Assembly: GCA_021785935.1 (NCBI GenBank)
Contig: JAJYOG010000002.1
Span: forward strand, 124,001 to 188,000
Direction of reading: 5' to 3'
From: Actinomycetes bacterium
GTDB lineage: Bacteria > Actinomycetota > Thermoleophilia > BMS3ABIN01
Length of the DNA stretch: 64,000 bases
In this document: one piece after another, positions 15,614 to 24,469 of the stretch
Position numbering within the stretch: position 1 is the first letter of the stretch
Layout of the letters: every line of letters starts with the position of its first letter
Notes under the pieces: generated by a model
What the model saw: only the letters and a program-made list of their open reading frames with translations
The model's database searches: none
Told to the model about the DNA's origin: nothing
Translations under genes and position numbers: made by a program

Positions 15614-17899
15614 TCAGCCCTGCCAGCGGTGATACATAATGTTGAGCCACTGCACGAATTCGCCCGTCGCCTTCTGACTGCCGGCCGGGGTCGGATGGCT
15701 GTCGCCGCCGGTGGTGTACGCGGAGTAGTTGCCGCCGCCCGATGTCAGGTGTTCGATGGCACCCGAATTGAAGCGGTGATGGTTGCCGCCGATCTGCCCA
15801 AGATCGTTGGAATTGGCGTTGCCGCCGTTCGAGGTGAGAACGTTATAGAAATCGAAAACCGCGACGTTGTTGTTCCCGTAACCAGTCAGCCAGTCGTTCA
15901 CCAACCAGTTGTTGACGGCGCGGGCATTGGCCGCCTGTGATCCATTGGTGGCGCCGCTGTCGAGCGGCGGAGCGGTCACAACTACGAAGAGCTTCTCCTG
16001 GTGCGCGGCGAAGTAAGACAGCAGATCGTTGTAGATTCCCTTGACGTTGGCCACGGTCATTGCGCCCGAGTAAGCATCCTGCCCGCGGAGAGGATTAGCG
16101 CCCACGGTCGCCGGATCACCCGGGTTGCCGCCGATCGCCGAGTTGGGGAAACAGGACTTGAACATAACGACCTCGTTGGCTCCACCAGGTTCTGTAACCA
16201 TGCGCGTATACGATGAATGCTGGCCGCTCTCGGCGAAGAGCGCCGTCATGTTTGCATCGCGATTCGGCCCTGCAAACCAGTTGTACCAGTGACCGATATC
16301 GGTGTGGTCGCCGATCTTGCCGGAGCCGGCATCGGCGTCGGCCGGACCCCAGCCGTAGTTGGTGTCGCTGACGAAATAGTTAGCCGTAGTAAGGACTTGG
16401 CCCAGGTTGCCATTGCCGTCAGTGATCCAGTTCTCGCCAGTCGAGTGATGGACAAAAATCAGTTTCACCGGCGTTGCCGGCGGATTGGGGTTGAACACCG
16501 ACGGCAGAACAACCACCGGGCTCTCCGGCACTCCCAGCACCTCGTTGAAATATCCGCCCCAGAGCACCCGCTGCGAAGCAATGACGGGCGCGGGAGTTCC
16601 CTTCCCCGAATCGGTCCATGCCTGTACTTCGACCGGACCGTCCATCAGACCGTCGAAAGTTGGCGTCTCCTTCTGGCCGGGAGCGATGACGCCACTGTTC
16701 TGCACAGCGCCGGCAACACTAATCTCATAATAAATCTGACGTCCGTTGGGATTGGAGACCAGCACCCAGTTTTTCGACCCGGCTGATTGCTGATCGTACC
16801 AGGTCCAGTGGTAGCCGGAGCTGAGCTGCTCCGCTGGCAAGCCGGGAACCTCCTCAAACGACGACCCCCATGTAACCCGCTGAGAAGCAATAACATCGGC
16901 CGGCGTGCCCTTGCCGGAGTCGGTCCAGGCCTCAACCTCCACCGGGCCGCCGATGACGCCTTCGAATTCGGGCGCGGTGTATTCGCCAGCCAGGATGCCG
17001 CCGCTCGCCCAGAGTTGCCCCGCAACCCTGATCTCGTAATAGATGGCAGACCCGCCCGGATTCGCTACCAGTACCCAGTTCCTGGCCCCAGCCGACTCAT
17101 GATCGTACCAGGTCCAGAAGTAATGATCGGATAGCTCAGCCGCGGGAACGCCCGGCACTTCATTGAAAGCGTCGCCGTAGCCGGTCAACACACGCTGCGA
17201 TGCCATGACCTCGGCGTGAGTCCCTTTCCCTGAATCGGTCCAGGCCTCGACTTCGACCGGCCCGCCCTTGATGGTGTCGAACATGGGCGCAACATAATCA
17301 TTTGCGGGGATATCACCATAAGCGGCAAGAGCGGCGCCGATCCTGATTTCGTAGTGAACCGGTGAAGGATTGGTGTTGGACACCAGCACCCAGTTTTTAA
17401 AACCGGGGCTCTGCATGTCATACCAGGTCCAGTAATAATGTGAACTGAGCCGCTCGCTGTCGACCGCGGTTATCTCCTCGAGCGACTTGCCACCCCAAAG
17501 TACCCTCTGACTAACGACCGACAGGGCAGAAGTCTGACTATGCGCCTTGACCGGTCCGCCGGTAAGACCGTTATAACGCGGGGCAATGGTCCGGCCCGCC
17601 GGCACCTGTCCCGAACTGCAGGTTAGTGGCAAGGCGGAGCATCCGGTTCCTGAGAGAGGCTCAAGTGCGCGGTCGGCGCCGTCAATTGAAAGGGTGAAAT
17701 TGAGATCGGCCGTGGCTGACGAGGGATTGGCCATCAGCACCCAGTTAGAGCCGCCGGCATCGTCGTACCAAGTGAAATAGTAATCACGGGGGATAGCCTG
17801 CGCGGCAACCTCGTCAGGTTTCAATGGAGAAATCAACAGTGCCGCGCCAGCAAGAACGGCGACAAGAGCGATCAGTGAGTTTTTTAGCACCGGTTCCAT
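15614..17899 (-). CDS. Secreted repeat protein with SGNH-hydrolase-like C-terminus
   Basis: 761 residues. The N-terminus has a signal peptide (LKNSLIALVAVLAGAALLIS, cut near EVAAQA). Five repeats of about 85-100 residues follow (about 40-500), each starting with a YxxTWYD motif and containing NWVL(M/V)(A/S)NP, a beta-rich half and an ASQRV(L/T)WG-like end. Repeats 2-5 also carry GPVEVEAWTDSGKGT or a variant. The last 260 residues begin KLIFVHHSTGENWI and include VVMFKSCFPNSAIGG, FVVVTAPPLD and a late DSHPTPAGSQKA, which resemble the blocks of an SGNH/GDSL-like esterase with a C-terminal Asp-x-x-His. A role in surface polysaccharide modification is speculation. ATG 17897-17899 is preferred because the signal peptide then has normal length. 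Confidence 0.75.
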   Translation of the reverse strand: MEPVLKNSLIALVAVLAGAALLISPLKPDEVAAQAIPRDYYFTWYDDAGGSNWVLMANPSSATADLNFTLSIDGADRALEPLSGTGCSALPLTCSSGQVPAGRTIAPRYNGLTGGPVKAHSQTSALSVVSQRVLWGGKSLEEITAVDSERLSSHYYWTWYDMQSPGFKNWVLVSNTNPSPVHYEIRIGAALAAYGDIPANDYVAPMFDTIKGGPVEVEAWTDSGKGTHAEVMASQRVLTGYGDAFNEVPGVPAAELSDHYFWTWYDHESAGARNWVLVANPGGSAIYYEIRVAGQLWASGGILAGEYTAPEFEGVIGGPVEVEAWTDSGKGTPADVIASQRVTWGSSFEEVPGLPAEQLSSGYHWTWYDQQSAGSKNWVLVSNPNGRQIYYEISVAGAVQNSGVIAPGQKETPTFDGLMDGPVEVQAWTDSGKGTPAPVIASQRVLWGGYFNEVLGVPESPVVVLPSVFNPNPPATPVKLIFVHHSTGENWITDGNGNLGQVLTTANYFVSDTNYGWGPADADAGSGKIGDHTDIGHWYNWFAGPNRDANMTALFAESGQHSSYTRMVTEPGGANEVVMFKSCFPNSAIGGNPGDPATVGANPLRGQDAYSGAMTVANVKGIYNDLLSYFAAHQEKLFVVVTAPPLDSGATNGSQAANARAVNNWLVNDWLTGYGNNNVAVFDFYNVLTSNGGNANSNDLGQIGGNHHRFNSGAIEHLTSGGGNYSAYTTGGDSHPTPAGSQKATGEFVQWLNIMYHRWQG

Positions 17900-18031
17900 C
17901 AACAGGCTTTGGCCTTCCCATAATAGGGTCGGCCCTAACAACAAGGGGGCTTAAGAAATGCGGTGCTTGTGGGAAATGCGGATCGAAGTTAGTCGGAGTG
18001 GGGCGGGATGTTCCCGCCCCATCCCAACTTA

Positions 18032-18391
18032 TTACACGTCCTCCAGCCGCTCCTCGGACATACCGAAGTAATGGCCCAGCTCATGCATCACGGTTTTACG
18101 AACCTGCGCCTTGATATCCTCATCGGTGCGGGACATTTCCTCGATCGGAATCCGGAAAATAGTAATGCGGTCGGGAAGCGCGCCGGCGTAAACACGGGGC
18201 CGTTCGGTCAGCGGGATGCCCTCGTAGAGCCCCAGCAGGCGATGGCGGTCCTGGAGATGAACCTTCGCGAGTTGCTCGGGGGAGGCGAAATCCTCGACCA
18301 TAACCGTGACATTGTCGAGCCGTGAGGCAAACTCCGGAGGCAGATCCTCCAGTGCTACCTCCACCAGATGTTCAAAGCGGACGTTATTCAC
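18032..18391 (-). CDS. Minimal MMP-like zinc metallopeptidase domain protein
   Basis: 119 residues, nearly all a minimal zincin domain. The zinc motif is HELGHYFGMSEERLE near the C-terminus (HExxH plus a downstream Glu). The N-terminus (FEHLVEVALEDLPPEF, then NVTVMVEDF) is typical of the metallopeptidase family PF06262 that is common in Actinobacteria. Substrate is unknown, and no signal peptide is seen, so it is probably cytosolic. Flanked by the secreted repeat protein and by repeat A elements. Confidence 0.88.
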   Translation of the reverse strand: MNNVRFEHLVEVALEDLPPEFASRLDNVTVMVEDFASPEQLAKVHLQDRHRLLGLYEGIPLTERPRVYAGALPDRITIFRIPIEEMSRTDEDIKAQVRKTVMHELGHYFGMSEERLEDV

Positions 18392-18417
18392 GTTCAGCTT
18401 GAATTATAGAGGAATCG

Positions 18418-18447
18418 GTCAGCTTGGGTCAGCTTGGGTCAGCTTGG
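18418..18447. repeat. 10-base tandem repeat (GGTCAGCTTG), three copies
   Basis: Three exact copies in tandem, immediately next to the left copy of an inverted repeat-A pair. Probably formed by slippage at the element border. Confidence 0.85.
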
Positions 18448-18529
18448 GGACGTACGTTTCCAATGTTTCCAAACAGTCTTGGAGACTCCCAGGACCGAGA
18501 ATTAGGAAACATTGGAAACGTACGTCCCT
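18446..18529. repeat. Inverted pair of repeat A (copies 2 and 3)
   Basis: A reverse copy at 18446-18473 and a forward copy at 18500-18529 face each other across 26 bases. Both have ATTGG in place of ATAGG, so they vary together, as expected if the pair moves or evolves as one palindromic unit (REPIN-like). The right copy ends 3 bases from the stop of the gene 18533-18895. Confidence 0.85.
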
Positions 18530-18532
18530 GGA

Positions 18533-18895
18533 TTATGCGGTCGTTTCCGCCTCATCGGTGGAATAGCGGTTGAGCAGCGCCTTGCGGCAGTCTTCGCCCT
18601 GTTCACGATTGTAGGCCCGCTCCACCGTAATCTGGCAGCGTTCACGCGGCGGACGCACTACCTTGACGGCGCCGAAGCCGCCCTTGCGCTTTTCCAGCTC
18701 CTTAAAGCCACCGAAATCGATCTCGACTGCAAATACCTTGTAGAGGCAGCCAAAATAAGTGGTGCCTTGCTGATCGTAGGAGTAGATATACTTGCATCCT
18801 GAGTCGAAGCAATTAGCGGGGTAGATAACCTTCTCACAGAGCACCGCACACTCTTTGCACTCCAGTTCTTCGGAGAGTTCCAACAGTAAAGACAT
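18533..18895 (-). CDS. Conserved-type Cys-rich protein of unknown function
   Basis: 120 residues, function not recognised. The N-terminal half has seven cysteines: LECKECAVLCEKV, NCFDSGCKYIYSYD and YFGCLYKVFAVEID, a spacing that suggests one or two metal sites (zinc or Fe-S). An eighth (RCQITVERAY) and a ninth (EDCRKAL) follow. The C-terminal part is charged. ATG at 18893-18895 is chosen because MSLLLELSEELECKEC looks like a natural start with GGGAAA upstream; the longer frame to 19018 is not supported. Neighbours give no functional hint. Confidence 0.72.
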   Translation of the reverse strand: MSLLLELSEELECKECAVLCEKVIYPANCFDSGCKYIYSYDQQGTTYFGCLYKVFAVEIDFGGFKELEKRKGGFGAVKVVRPPRERCQITVERAYNREQGEDCRKALLNRYSTDEAETTA

Positions 18896-19167
18896 GTTTC
18901 CCTTTCCCAATCCGCAGCCTGTCATAAGTCCCATTCGAGAGTCCTCGCCTACTGAACTTTCACGGCCGCACTGTTTCCAATTGCGAGTATTGTACTGTGC
19001 TTGAGCTGTTTTCATCAAGGTTTGGGGGTTAAGAACTGATTAAGTTTCTTTGTCCTGGGGGATGAAGATATTGATATTTGCAGGGGTTGTGCTCATGAAA
19101 ATATGGCCGATGAAGCGAATGCGCCGCCGCTGGCAGCCACCATACAGGTCTGAGGACCGAGTTAGAT

Positions 19168-21342
19168 GTGACCAAAAAGACGATAAAATCCATTCGCGCC
19201 CGCGATGGCAGCCTGGCGCCATTTGATCCCTTACGCATTGAGAATGCTATTTTTCGTGCATTGGAAGCCGTGGGCGAGCGGGACGGCAAGGTTTCCGGGC
19301 AGCTGACCGGACTGGTGGTGGAGCGGCTTGAGGCCGTTCATCCCGACGGCACGCCCGGCGTCGAGGAGATCCAGGATGTGGTTGAGGACGTGCTCATGTC
19401 CAGCCCCCTGAAGGAGGCGGCGCGCGCCTACATCAAATACCGCCGCCAACATGCTGAGATCCGGGCAGCCAAACAGTTCCTGGGCGTCAAAGACGATCTC
19501 AAGCTGCCGTTGAACGCTCTGACGGTGCTAAAAAAACGCTATCTGCAGAAGGATGACCAGGGGCAGGTAACGGAAACACCGCGGGAGCTTTTCCGTCGGG
19601 TTGCCAGGTATGTCGCTGCCCCTGAAGCCCACTATGGGGATGACCCCGCTACAGCCGAAGCCAGATTCTACGAAGTGATGGCCTCGCGCGAGTTCTTGCC
19701 CAACTCCCCCACGCTCATGAATGCGGGCACCGAGCTGGGGCTGCTGTCGGCCTGCTTCGTGCTGCCGGTGCCCGATTCCATCCCTGGAATCTTCGACTCC
19801 GTGAAATACATGGCCATCATCCATCAGGCTGGAGGCGGCACCGGCTTTTCATTCTCGCACTTGCGCCCCAAGGGCGACATCGTCGGCACCACTCACGGCG
19901 TGGCTTCCGGGCCGGTCAGTTTCATGGGCGCCTTTGATAGCGCTACCGAAGTAGTCAAGCAGGGCGGCCGGCGGCGGGGCGCCAACATGGGCGTCCTCCG
20001 GGTGGACCATCCCGATATCCTCGAGTTCATCGGCTCCAAGCAGCAGGAGGGATTCCTGCGCAATTTCAATATCTCCGTAGCCGCTACTGATGCGTTCATG
20101 GATGCGGTCAAGACTGATGGGCAGTACACGCTCGTGAATCCCAGAACCGGCAAGCCGGCCGGCCGCCTGCGAGCTCTGCCCGTGCTCGAAGCCATGGCTT
20201 CTTCCGCCTGGTCTGGAGGCGACCCGGGAATCATCTTTCTCGACCGCATCAATGCGGCGAATCCGACGCCGCGGCTGGGGCCGATGGAGACGACCAACCC
20301 CTGCGGCGAGCAGCCGCTGCTGCCTTATGAATCCTGCAACCTGGGGTCGATCGACCTGTCGAAGCTGGTGCGAAACGGCGCGGATGCTGGCGCGGGCACA
20401 GGCGCAAAATCAGCCGGTAAGGACGTCGGCGGCATCCAGAGAGATATCAACTGGGACCGCCTAGGAGAACTGGTTGACATCGCGGTACATTTTCTTGACA
20501 ACGTCATCGACGCCAACCAGTTTCCGCTAGCGCAGATCAAGGAGATTACCGACGGCAATCGTAAAATCGGGCTCGGTGTCATGGGCTTTGCCGAGGCGCT
20601 GATCCGCATGGGGATCCCGTATGATTCCGAGGCGGCGCTGGCCAAGGCAGAGGAGATCATGAAATTCATCGAGGAGAGGGCGGTAGCAAAGTCGGCTGAA
20701 ATCGCCGGTCGGCGCGGTTCATTCCCCAATTTTGAGGAGAGTCTGTGGCAGCGGCGCGGCATGACGGCGATGCGAAACGCGACCGTGACCACCATTGCCC
20801 CCACTGGCACCATCAGCGTTATCGCCGGCGCCTCCAGCGGTATCGAACCTCTGTTCGCAATTTCTTTCGTACGCGATGTGATGGAGGGCACTCACCTGCT
20901 GGAAGCAAACGCTGACTTCGAGCAGTTGGCCCGCGCCCAGGGCTTTTATTCCGAGGAGCTGATGATGGAGATCTCCCGGACCGGCAGCGTCCAGGACAAC
21001 AAGCGCGTTCCCGAAAAGATACGGCGGCTGTTTGTAACGGCTATGGATATCGAGCCGGAGTGGCACGTGCGCATGCAGGCGGCTTTTCAAAAACATGTTG
21101 ATAACGCCGTCTCCAAAACGATCAATCTTCCCCGGCGCGCTGGCATCGATGATGTGCGCCGCGCTTTTCTGCTGGCCTGGGACCTGGGATGCAAAGGGAT
21201 CACCGTCTTCCGCTACGGTAGCAGAAAACAACAGGTTTTATATCTGGGTAGCGAGGCCGAGGAGGGCACGGGCCCCGATGTTCGCGTGCGCGCGGGCGCC
21301 GAATTCTCTGGCGGCTGTCCGGCCGTTGATTGCGAAATCTAA
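19168..21342 (+). CDS. nrdJ: Adenosylcobalamin-dependent ribonucleotide reductase, class II
   Basis: Reduces ribonucleotides to deoxyribonucleotides using a radical from adenosylcobalamin, so it works with or without oxygen. 724 residues. Residues 1-90 form an ATP-cone (IRARDGSLAPFDPLRIENAI), the domain that senses ATP/dATP. The catalytic barrel has SPTLMNAGTE, LSACFVLPVPDSI, QAGGGTGFSFSHLRP, the NPCGEQPLLPYESCNLGS block (N-x-C-x-E active site) and APTGTISVIAGASSGIEP. The C-terminus ends GGCPAVDCEI, a Cys pair probably used for re-reduction. The start is GTG at 19168. It depends on the cobalamin made by the operons at 27.6-45.7 kb. Confidence 0.95.
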   Translation: MTKKTIKSIRARDGSLAPFDPLRIENAIFRALEAVGERDGKVSGQLTGLVVERLEAVHPDGTPGVEEIQDVVEDVLMSSPLKEAARAYIKYRRQHAEIRAAKQFLGVKDDLKLPLNALTVLKKRYLQKDDQGQVTETPRELFRRVARYVAAPEAHYGDDPATAEARFYEVMASREFLPNSPTLMNAGTELGLLSACFVLPVPDSIPGIFDSVKYMAIIHQAGGGTGFSFSHLRPKGDIVGTTHGVASGPVSFMGAFDSATEVVKQGGRRRGANMGVLRVDHPDILEFIGSKQQEGFLRNFNISVAATDAFMDAVKTDGQYTLVNPRTGKPAGRLRALPVLEAMASSAWSGGDPGIIFLDRINAANPTPRLGPMETTNPCGEQPLLPYESCNLGSIDLSKLVRNGADAGAGTGAKSAGKDVGGIQRDINWDRLGELVDIAVHFLDNVIDANQFPLAQIKEITDGNRKIGLGVMGFAEALIRMGIPYDSEAALAKAEEIMKFIEERAVAKSAEIAGRRGSFPNFEESLWQRRGMTAMRNATVTTIAPTGTISVIAGASSGIEPLFAISFVRDVMEGTHLLEANADFEQLARAQGFYSEELMMEISRTGSVQDNKRVPEKIRRLFVTAMDIEPEWHVRMQAAFQKHVDNAVSKTINLPRRAGIDDVRRAFLLAWDLGCKGITVFRYGSRKQQVLYLGSEAEEGTGPDVRVRAGAEFSGGCPAVDCEI

Positions 21343-21349
21343 AAGAAAT

Positions 21350-21376
21350 GCCGCAAACACTTGTCTGCGGCTTAAT
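21350..21376 (+). terminator. Hairpin after nrdJ
   Basis: GCCGCA (21350-21355) pairs with TGCGGC (21366-21371) around a 10-base loop, followed by TTAATT, 8 bases after the nrdJ stop. The T run is short. Confidence 0.5.
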
Positions 21377-21445
21377 TAGGAAACATAGGAAACGTACGTC
21401 CCTCAAATACCTCTAAATTAGGAAACATAGGAAACGTACGTCCCT
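21374..21445 (+). repeat. Tandem pair of repeat A (copies 4 and 5)
   Basis: Two forward copies at 21374-21403 and 21416-21445, identical over 30 bases and separated by 12. The following bases contain further short CTCAAATA repeats up to about 21480. Located in the 224-base gap between nrdJ and the glycosyltransferase. Confidence 0.9.
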
Positions 21446-21566
21446 CAAATAGACCTCAAATACTCCCTCAAATACTCAAATAGAGGTTTTATAGTTTTAA
21501 CAGCGAATAACATTTCCGGGTCTTTTCGTTTTATTCCCAAACACGGGGTAAGGGAAAAACGATTAC

Positions 21567-22904
21567 GTGAACACTCAGACAAAAACCGCTTCGCGCGGTG
21601 AAGGGCTTGTGGGGGCCCTGCCCAGATCCGGGATAGCCCTCAGATTCGTGATCGCCAACGTTGGCGCTCTATCTTTCGCAGCCGCGGCCAGCCTGTTCGC
21701 CTCGCGCTGGGCCGGCGACCTTGATGATCTGGTTACTCTGCCGGGCGCCATTATCCTGGTTGCTTTCGTCGCTATCATTCCCGGTTACCTGAATGTCTTC
21801 CTGCTCTTAAGCCTGCTGAGCTACAGGCAGCCAAAGCTACATCTCGACCAGGCTTATCCCGGCGTCTCCATCCTCATCGCCGCCTATAACGAGGAGAACA
21901 ATCTTTCAGAAACCTTCCGCGGACTGGCCGGACAGGATTATCCTGCAGAGATCGAGATCATCGTCATCGACGACGGTTCCAGCGACGGAACCCTCAATTA
22001 CCTTCGCTCCCTGAGAAAGCCATGCCTGGAGATCATTTCCATCCCCCACCAGGGGAAAGCGGCGGCGCTCAATGCGGGGCTCGACGCGGTATCGCACCGG
22101 GTTCTCATCACCATCGACGCCGATACGTTCCTCCATCCACAGGCAGTCCGGCGGATCGTCGCGCGGCTGATGCAAAGCCCTGATTGCGCCGCGGTCGCCG
22201 GTTCGGTTCTGGCCAAGAATTCACGTGAGACGAACATGACGCGCCTGCAGGAGTGGGATTACTTTCTGGGCATCGGCGCCGTCAAGCGCCAGCAAAGCAT
22301 GTATCGCGGCACACTGGTGGCACAAGGTTCGTTCAGTGCTTTCCGCACCGGGGTGGTCCGGGCGGCGCGCGGCTGGCCAAACCGCATCGGCGAAGATATC
22401 GTCATGACCTGGGCCCTTCTGGGGGAAGGCCACAAGATCGTTCACGAGCCGACCGCAATCGCCTTCACCAAAGTGCCTGCGACCTTCCGCGGTTTCTATC
22501 ATCAGCGACAGCGCTGGGCGCGCGGCATGATCGAGGCGCTTAAAAGCCATTTGGGGATTGTCTGGCGGCGGCATCATTTCGCCAGCTTCTTCGTGGCTCT
22601 GGATCTTCTCTTCCCACCGCTGGATCTGGTGTTCACGGCGGCCTTCATTCCCGGAGTGATACTGGCTTGCTTCGGTTATTTTTATCTGGCGGGGATCATG
22701 ACCCTCCTGGTGCTGCCACTCACGGCGCTGATCGTGCTGATCATGCTGCGCTATCAGAAATGCGTGTTCGACCTCATGGGTCTCAAGATCCGGCGCAACA
22801 TCCTCGGCTTCCTCGCCTACTTCCTGGTCTACCAGTTTATAGTTTCGCCTATTTGTGTTGTTGGTTATTCCCGCGAGCTTCTCAATCTGGAGCGCCGCTG
22901 GTAG
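21567..22904 (+). CDS. Processive family 2 glycosyltransferase, membrane-bound
   Basis: 445 residues. Two N-terminal membrane helices (about 25-45 and 55-85), then a GT2 catalytic domain: VSILIAAYNEENNL, IIVIDDGSSDGT, LITIDADTF (metal-binding DxD), a GEDIVMT element (catalytic Asp region) and QRQRWARG (the QxxRW motif of processive enzymes). Three or four more helices follow from about 330. This layout is that of PgaC/NodC/cellulose-synthase-like enzymes that polymerise and export a polysaccharide through the membrane. The sugar is unknown, and no partner genes (deacetylase, PilZ protein) are adjacent. Start GTG 21567, with a GGGGTAAGGG stretch upstream. Confidence 0.88.
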   Translation: MNTQTKTASRGEGLVGALPRSGIALRFVIANVGALSFAAAASLFASRWAGDLDDLVTLPGAIILVAFVAIIPGYLNVFLLLSLLSYRQPKLHLDQAYPGVSILIAAYNEENNLSETFRGLAGQDYPAEIEIIVIDDGSSDGTLNYLRSLRKPCLEIISIPHQGKAAALNAGLDAVSHRVLITIDADTFLHPQAVRRIVARLMQSPDCAAVAGSVLAKNSRETNMTRLQEWDYFLGIGAVKRQQSMYRGTLVAQGSFSAFRTGVVRAARGWPNRIGEDIVMTWALLGEGHKIVHEPTAIAFTKVPATFRGFYHQRQRWARGMIEALKSHLGIVWRRHHFASFFVALDLLFPPLDLVFTAAFIPGVILACFGYFYLAGIMTLLVLPLTALIVLIMLRYQKCVFDLMGLKIRRNILGFLAYFLVYQFIVSPICVVGYSRELLNLERRW

Positions 22905-23398
22905 AAGTGATGGCGGCGCGTCACGAAGATGCGGCGCCAGGCGATTCTTTCTCCTCGAAATTAAGACAGCTCCGCCGCCGCTCACCCGGTAAGTCCCCAG
23001 AAACGTATATCCAGATGGATTAAAAAAGTGCTATTGGCCGTGAAAGGACATCCGGGAACTGGCCTTTCTTGGTCTATACTGTTTCAATTGGTTAATTGCA
23101 AATTGCAACAGTTAACAATGAAGAATGCCTCAAAAAAGGGGCATGCGACTAAGAAGCAAATAACACCCCGGATAAAGTACCTGTAAATAGCAGTATTATT
23201 ATTTGTCTTCGATAAAATAAAACAAAACCAAACAACTCAAATTAGTCATAACGATGATAAAAATGGGGGTTTTCCCCGATAGTAGGTACCTCCTCTGGAC
23301 GATATGCTCCAAACGTAAGATTTCGGCACATTAGTTGTTGACGCTGGACTGAGAAATGTACCCGTACATGTTTTTTTTATCACCCGAGGAGGTGACAA
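22905..23398. other. Long gap upstream of Rrf2 gene, AT-rich, with palindrome
   Basis: No gene seen in about 490 bases, which are richer in A+T than the surroundings. Near 23356-23369 ATGTAC-CC-GTACAT forms a perfect 6-base inverted repeat followed by G and eight T, 30 bases before the Rrf2 start. It may be the Rrf2 autoregulatory operator or a leader terminator. Confidence 0.4.
23356..23378 (+). promoter_or_regulatory. Palindrome plus T8 in the Rrf2 leader
   Basis: ATGTACCCGTACAT then G and TTTTTTTT. Rrf2 regulators generally bind short inverted repeats at their own promoters, which fits the position. The T8 could also make it a weak intrinsic terminator. No equivalent element was found before the second Rrf2 gene. 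Confidence 0.4.
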
Positions 23399-23872
23399 AT
23401 GCAACTTACCAGACAAGCTGATTACGCGATTAGAGCTCTTCTGCATCTGTCGACCGAACAACAGGGTAACGTGGTGCAAACAAAAGAAATCGCCTCCAGC
23501 GAAGGAATCCCTGAAAAGTATCTTCCCACTATCATGCGCACCCTCGCACGCGCCGGCCTGGTCCGGACTCTGCGCGGCAACCAGGGCGGTGTTCTCCTGG
23601 CGCGTCATCCCGAGGAGATCAACCTGCGCGAAGTGATCGAAGCAATTGAAGAGCCGATCGTGCTGAACCGTTGCCTGCGCGAAGAAGGTGAATGTACCCG
23701 AGAGAGTTTCTGCCCCGTTCATCCCGTATGGGATCGCATCCAGCAGACGCTCATCGATCGACTGGAGTCGACTACGTTCGCCGATTTGGCCTCCGAGAGA
23801 ATAGCCGGAGAGGCCGGGTCTTCCAAGGGATGGGAATTTTCGGATTCCCGAAATGAAAGGATTCCAGCATAA
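23399..23872 (+). CDS. Rrf2-family transcriptional regulator, Fe-S type
   Basis: 157 residues. The winged helix is at 1-80 (MQLTRQADYAIRALLHL, then EIASSEGIPEKYLPTIMRTL and LRGNQGGVLLAR). The sensor segment has three cysteines, NRCLREEGECTRESFCPVHP, in the pattern that holds a [2Fe-2S] or [4Fe-4S] cluster in IscR/NsrR/RsrR. It therefore probably senses redox state, nitric oxide or Fe-S status. GAGGAGGTG lies 5 bases before the ATG, a very strong ribosome site. It is closely related to the second Rrf2 protein (47835-48284). No iron-sulphur genes are adjacent, so targets are unknown. Confidence 0.9.
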   Translation: MQLTRQADYAIRALLHLSTEQQGNVVQTKEIASSEGIPEKYLPTIMRTLARAGLVRTLRGNQGGVLLARHPEEINLREVIEAIEEPIVLNRCLREEGECTRESFCPVHPVWDRIQQTLIDRLESTTFADLASERIAGEAGSSKGWEFSDSRNERIPA

Positions 23873-24022
23873 TCCTTCTCGAGCAAGTGTATTGCGGTAA
23901 ACACGAGAATTGAAATTCAGCTGACGCGGAAGTTGCGTCGGGCCAACAGTGGCAGTTGCGAGCGAATAGTGCCGGCCCGGCGGTCTTATGAAGTTTGGAA
24001 GAAAATATACGTACGCCGATTT

Positions 24023-24045
24023 CGTGTGCCCTGACAGGGCACACG
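24023..24045 (+). terminator. Hairpin after the Rrf2 gene
   Basis: CGTGTGCCCT (24023-24032) and AGGGCACACG (24036-24045) form a perfect 10-base stem with a 3-base loop, followed by TTTGCATTT. Good candidate terminator 150 bases after the Rrf2 stop. Confidence 0.65.
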
Positions 24046-24137
24046 TTTGCATTTGGCGGCTCCAGCCATAATTGGAACTCCCCCATTGTTTGCTATACCA
24101 TTTGGCTTATGCACGCTCCCTTGAAAGCGCACGCTCC

Positions 24138-24440
24138 ATGGAAAGCATTAATCCTGTGAAAGACTACTACCGCATCCTTGAGGTCCATCAGGAAGCTTCG
24201 CGGGAAGTTATCGACCGCGCCTATAAAGCGCTGGCGAGAAAATACCACCCGGATGCCTATCCTCCCGAAAAACAGGTCTGGGCCAACTTGAGGATGCAGG
24301 AAATAAACGAAGCCCGCGATGTGCTCTGCGATCCTGTGCGCCGCGCGGCATATGCGCGCTACCGCAAGACCGAGTTCTGGCGGGTCTTCTGGCGTGAAGG
24401 CCTCTCCGGCCTCTCACGTCACTGGGCCGGCAAGAGTTAG
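24138..24440 (+). CDS. Small J-domain (DnaJ-like) protein
   Basis: 100 residues, essentially a lone J domain at 8-75: VKDYYRILEVHQEAS, then YKALARKYHPDAYPPE with the HPD tripeptide at 37-39 needed to stimulate DnaK, and EINEARDVLCDPVRRAAYAR. It lacks the Gly/Phe region, zinc fingers and C-terminal substrate domains of DnaJ, so it is a specialised co-chaperone. The short C-terminus is rich in Trp and Arg (TEFWRVFWREG). ATG 24138 is the likely start, although the ribosome site is weak. It is convergent with the selenoprotein gene. Confidence 0.85.
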   Translation: MESINPVKDYYRILEVHQEASREVIDRAYKALARKYHPDAYPPEKQVWANLRMQEINEARDVLCDPVRRAAYARYRKTEFWRVFWREGLSGLSRHWAGKS

Positions 24441-24453
24441 ATCACTTGCCGGC
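24426..24453. terminator. Two-way terminator hairpin between convergent genes
   Basis: GCCGGCAAG (24426-24434) and CTTGCCGGC (24445-24453) form a perfect 9-base stem with a 10-base loop. It overlaps the J-domain gene stop and lies 17 bases beyond the selenoprotein stop. Confidence 0.65.
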
Positions 24454-24469
24454 GAGGTTGGTTCGCCCG

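Noticed and set aside
23246-24052. 268-codon minus-strand frame across the Rrf2 gene
   Set aside because: It is antisense to a clear Rrf2 protein with a strong ribosome site and shows no domain.
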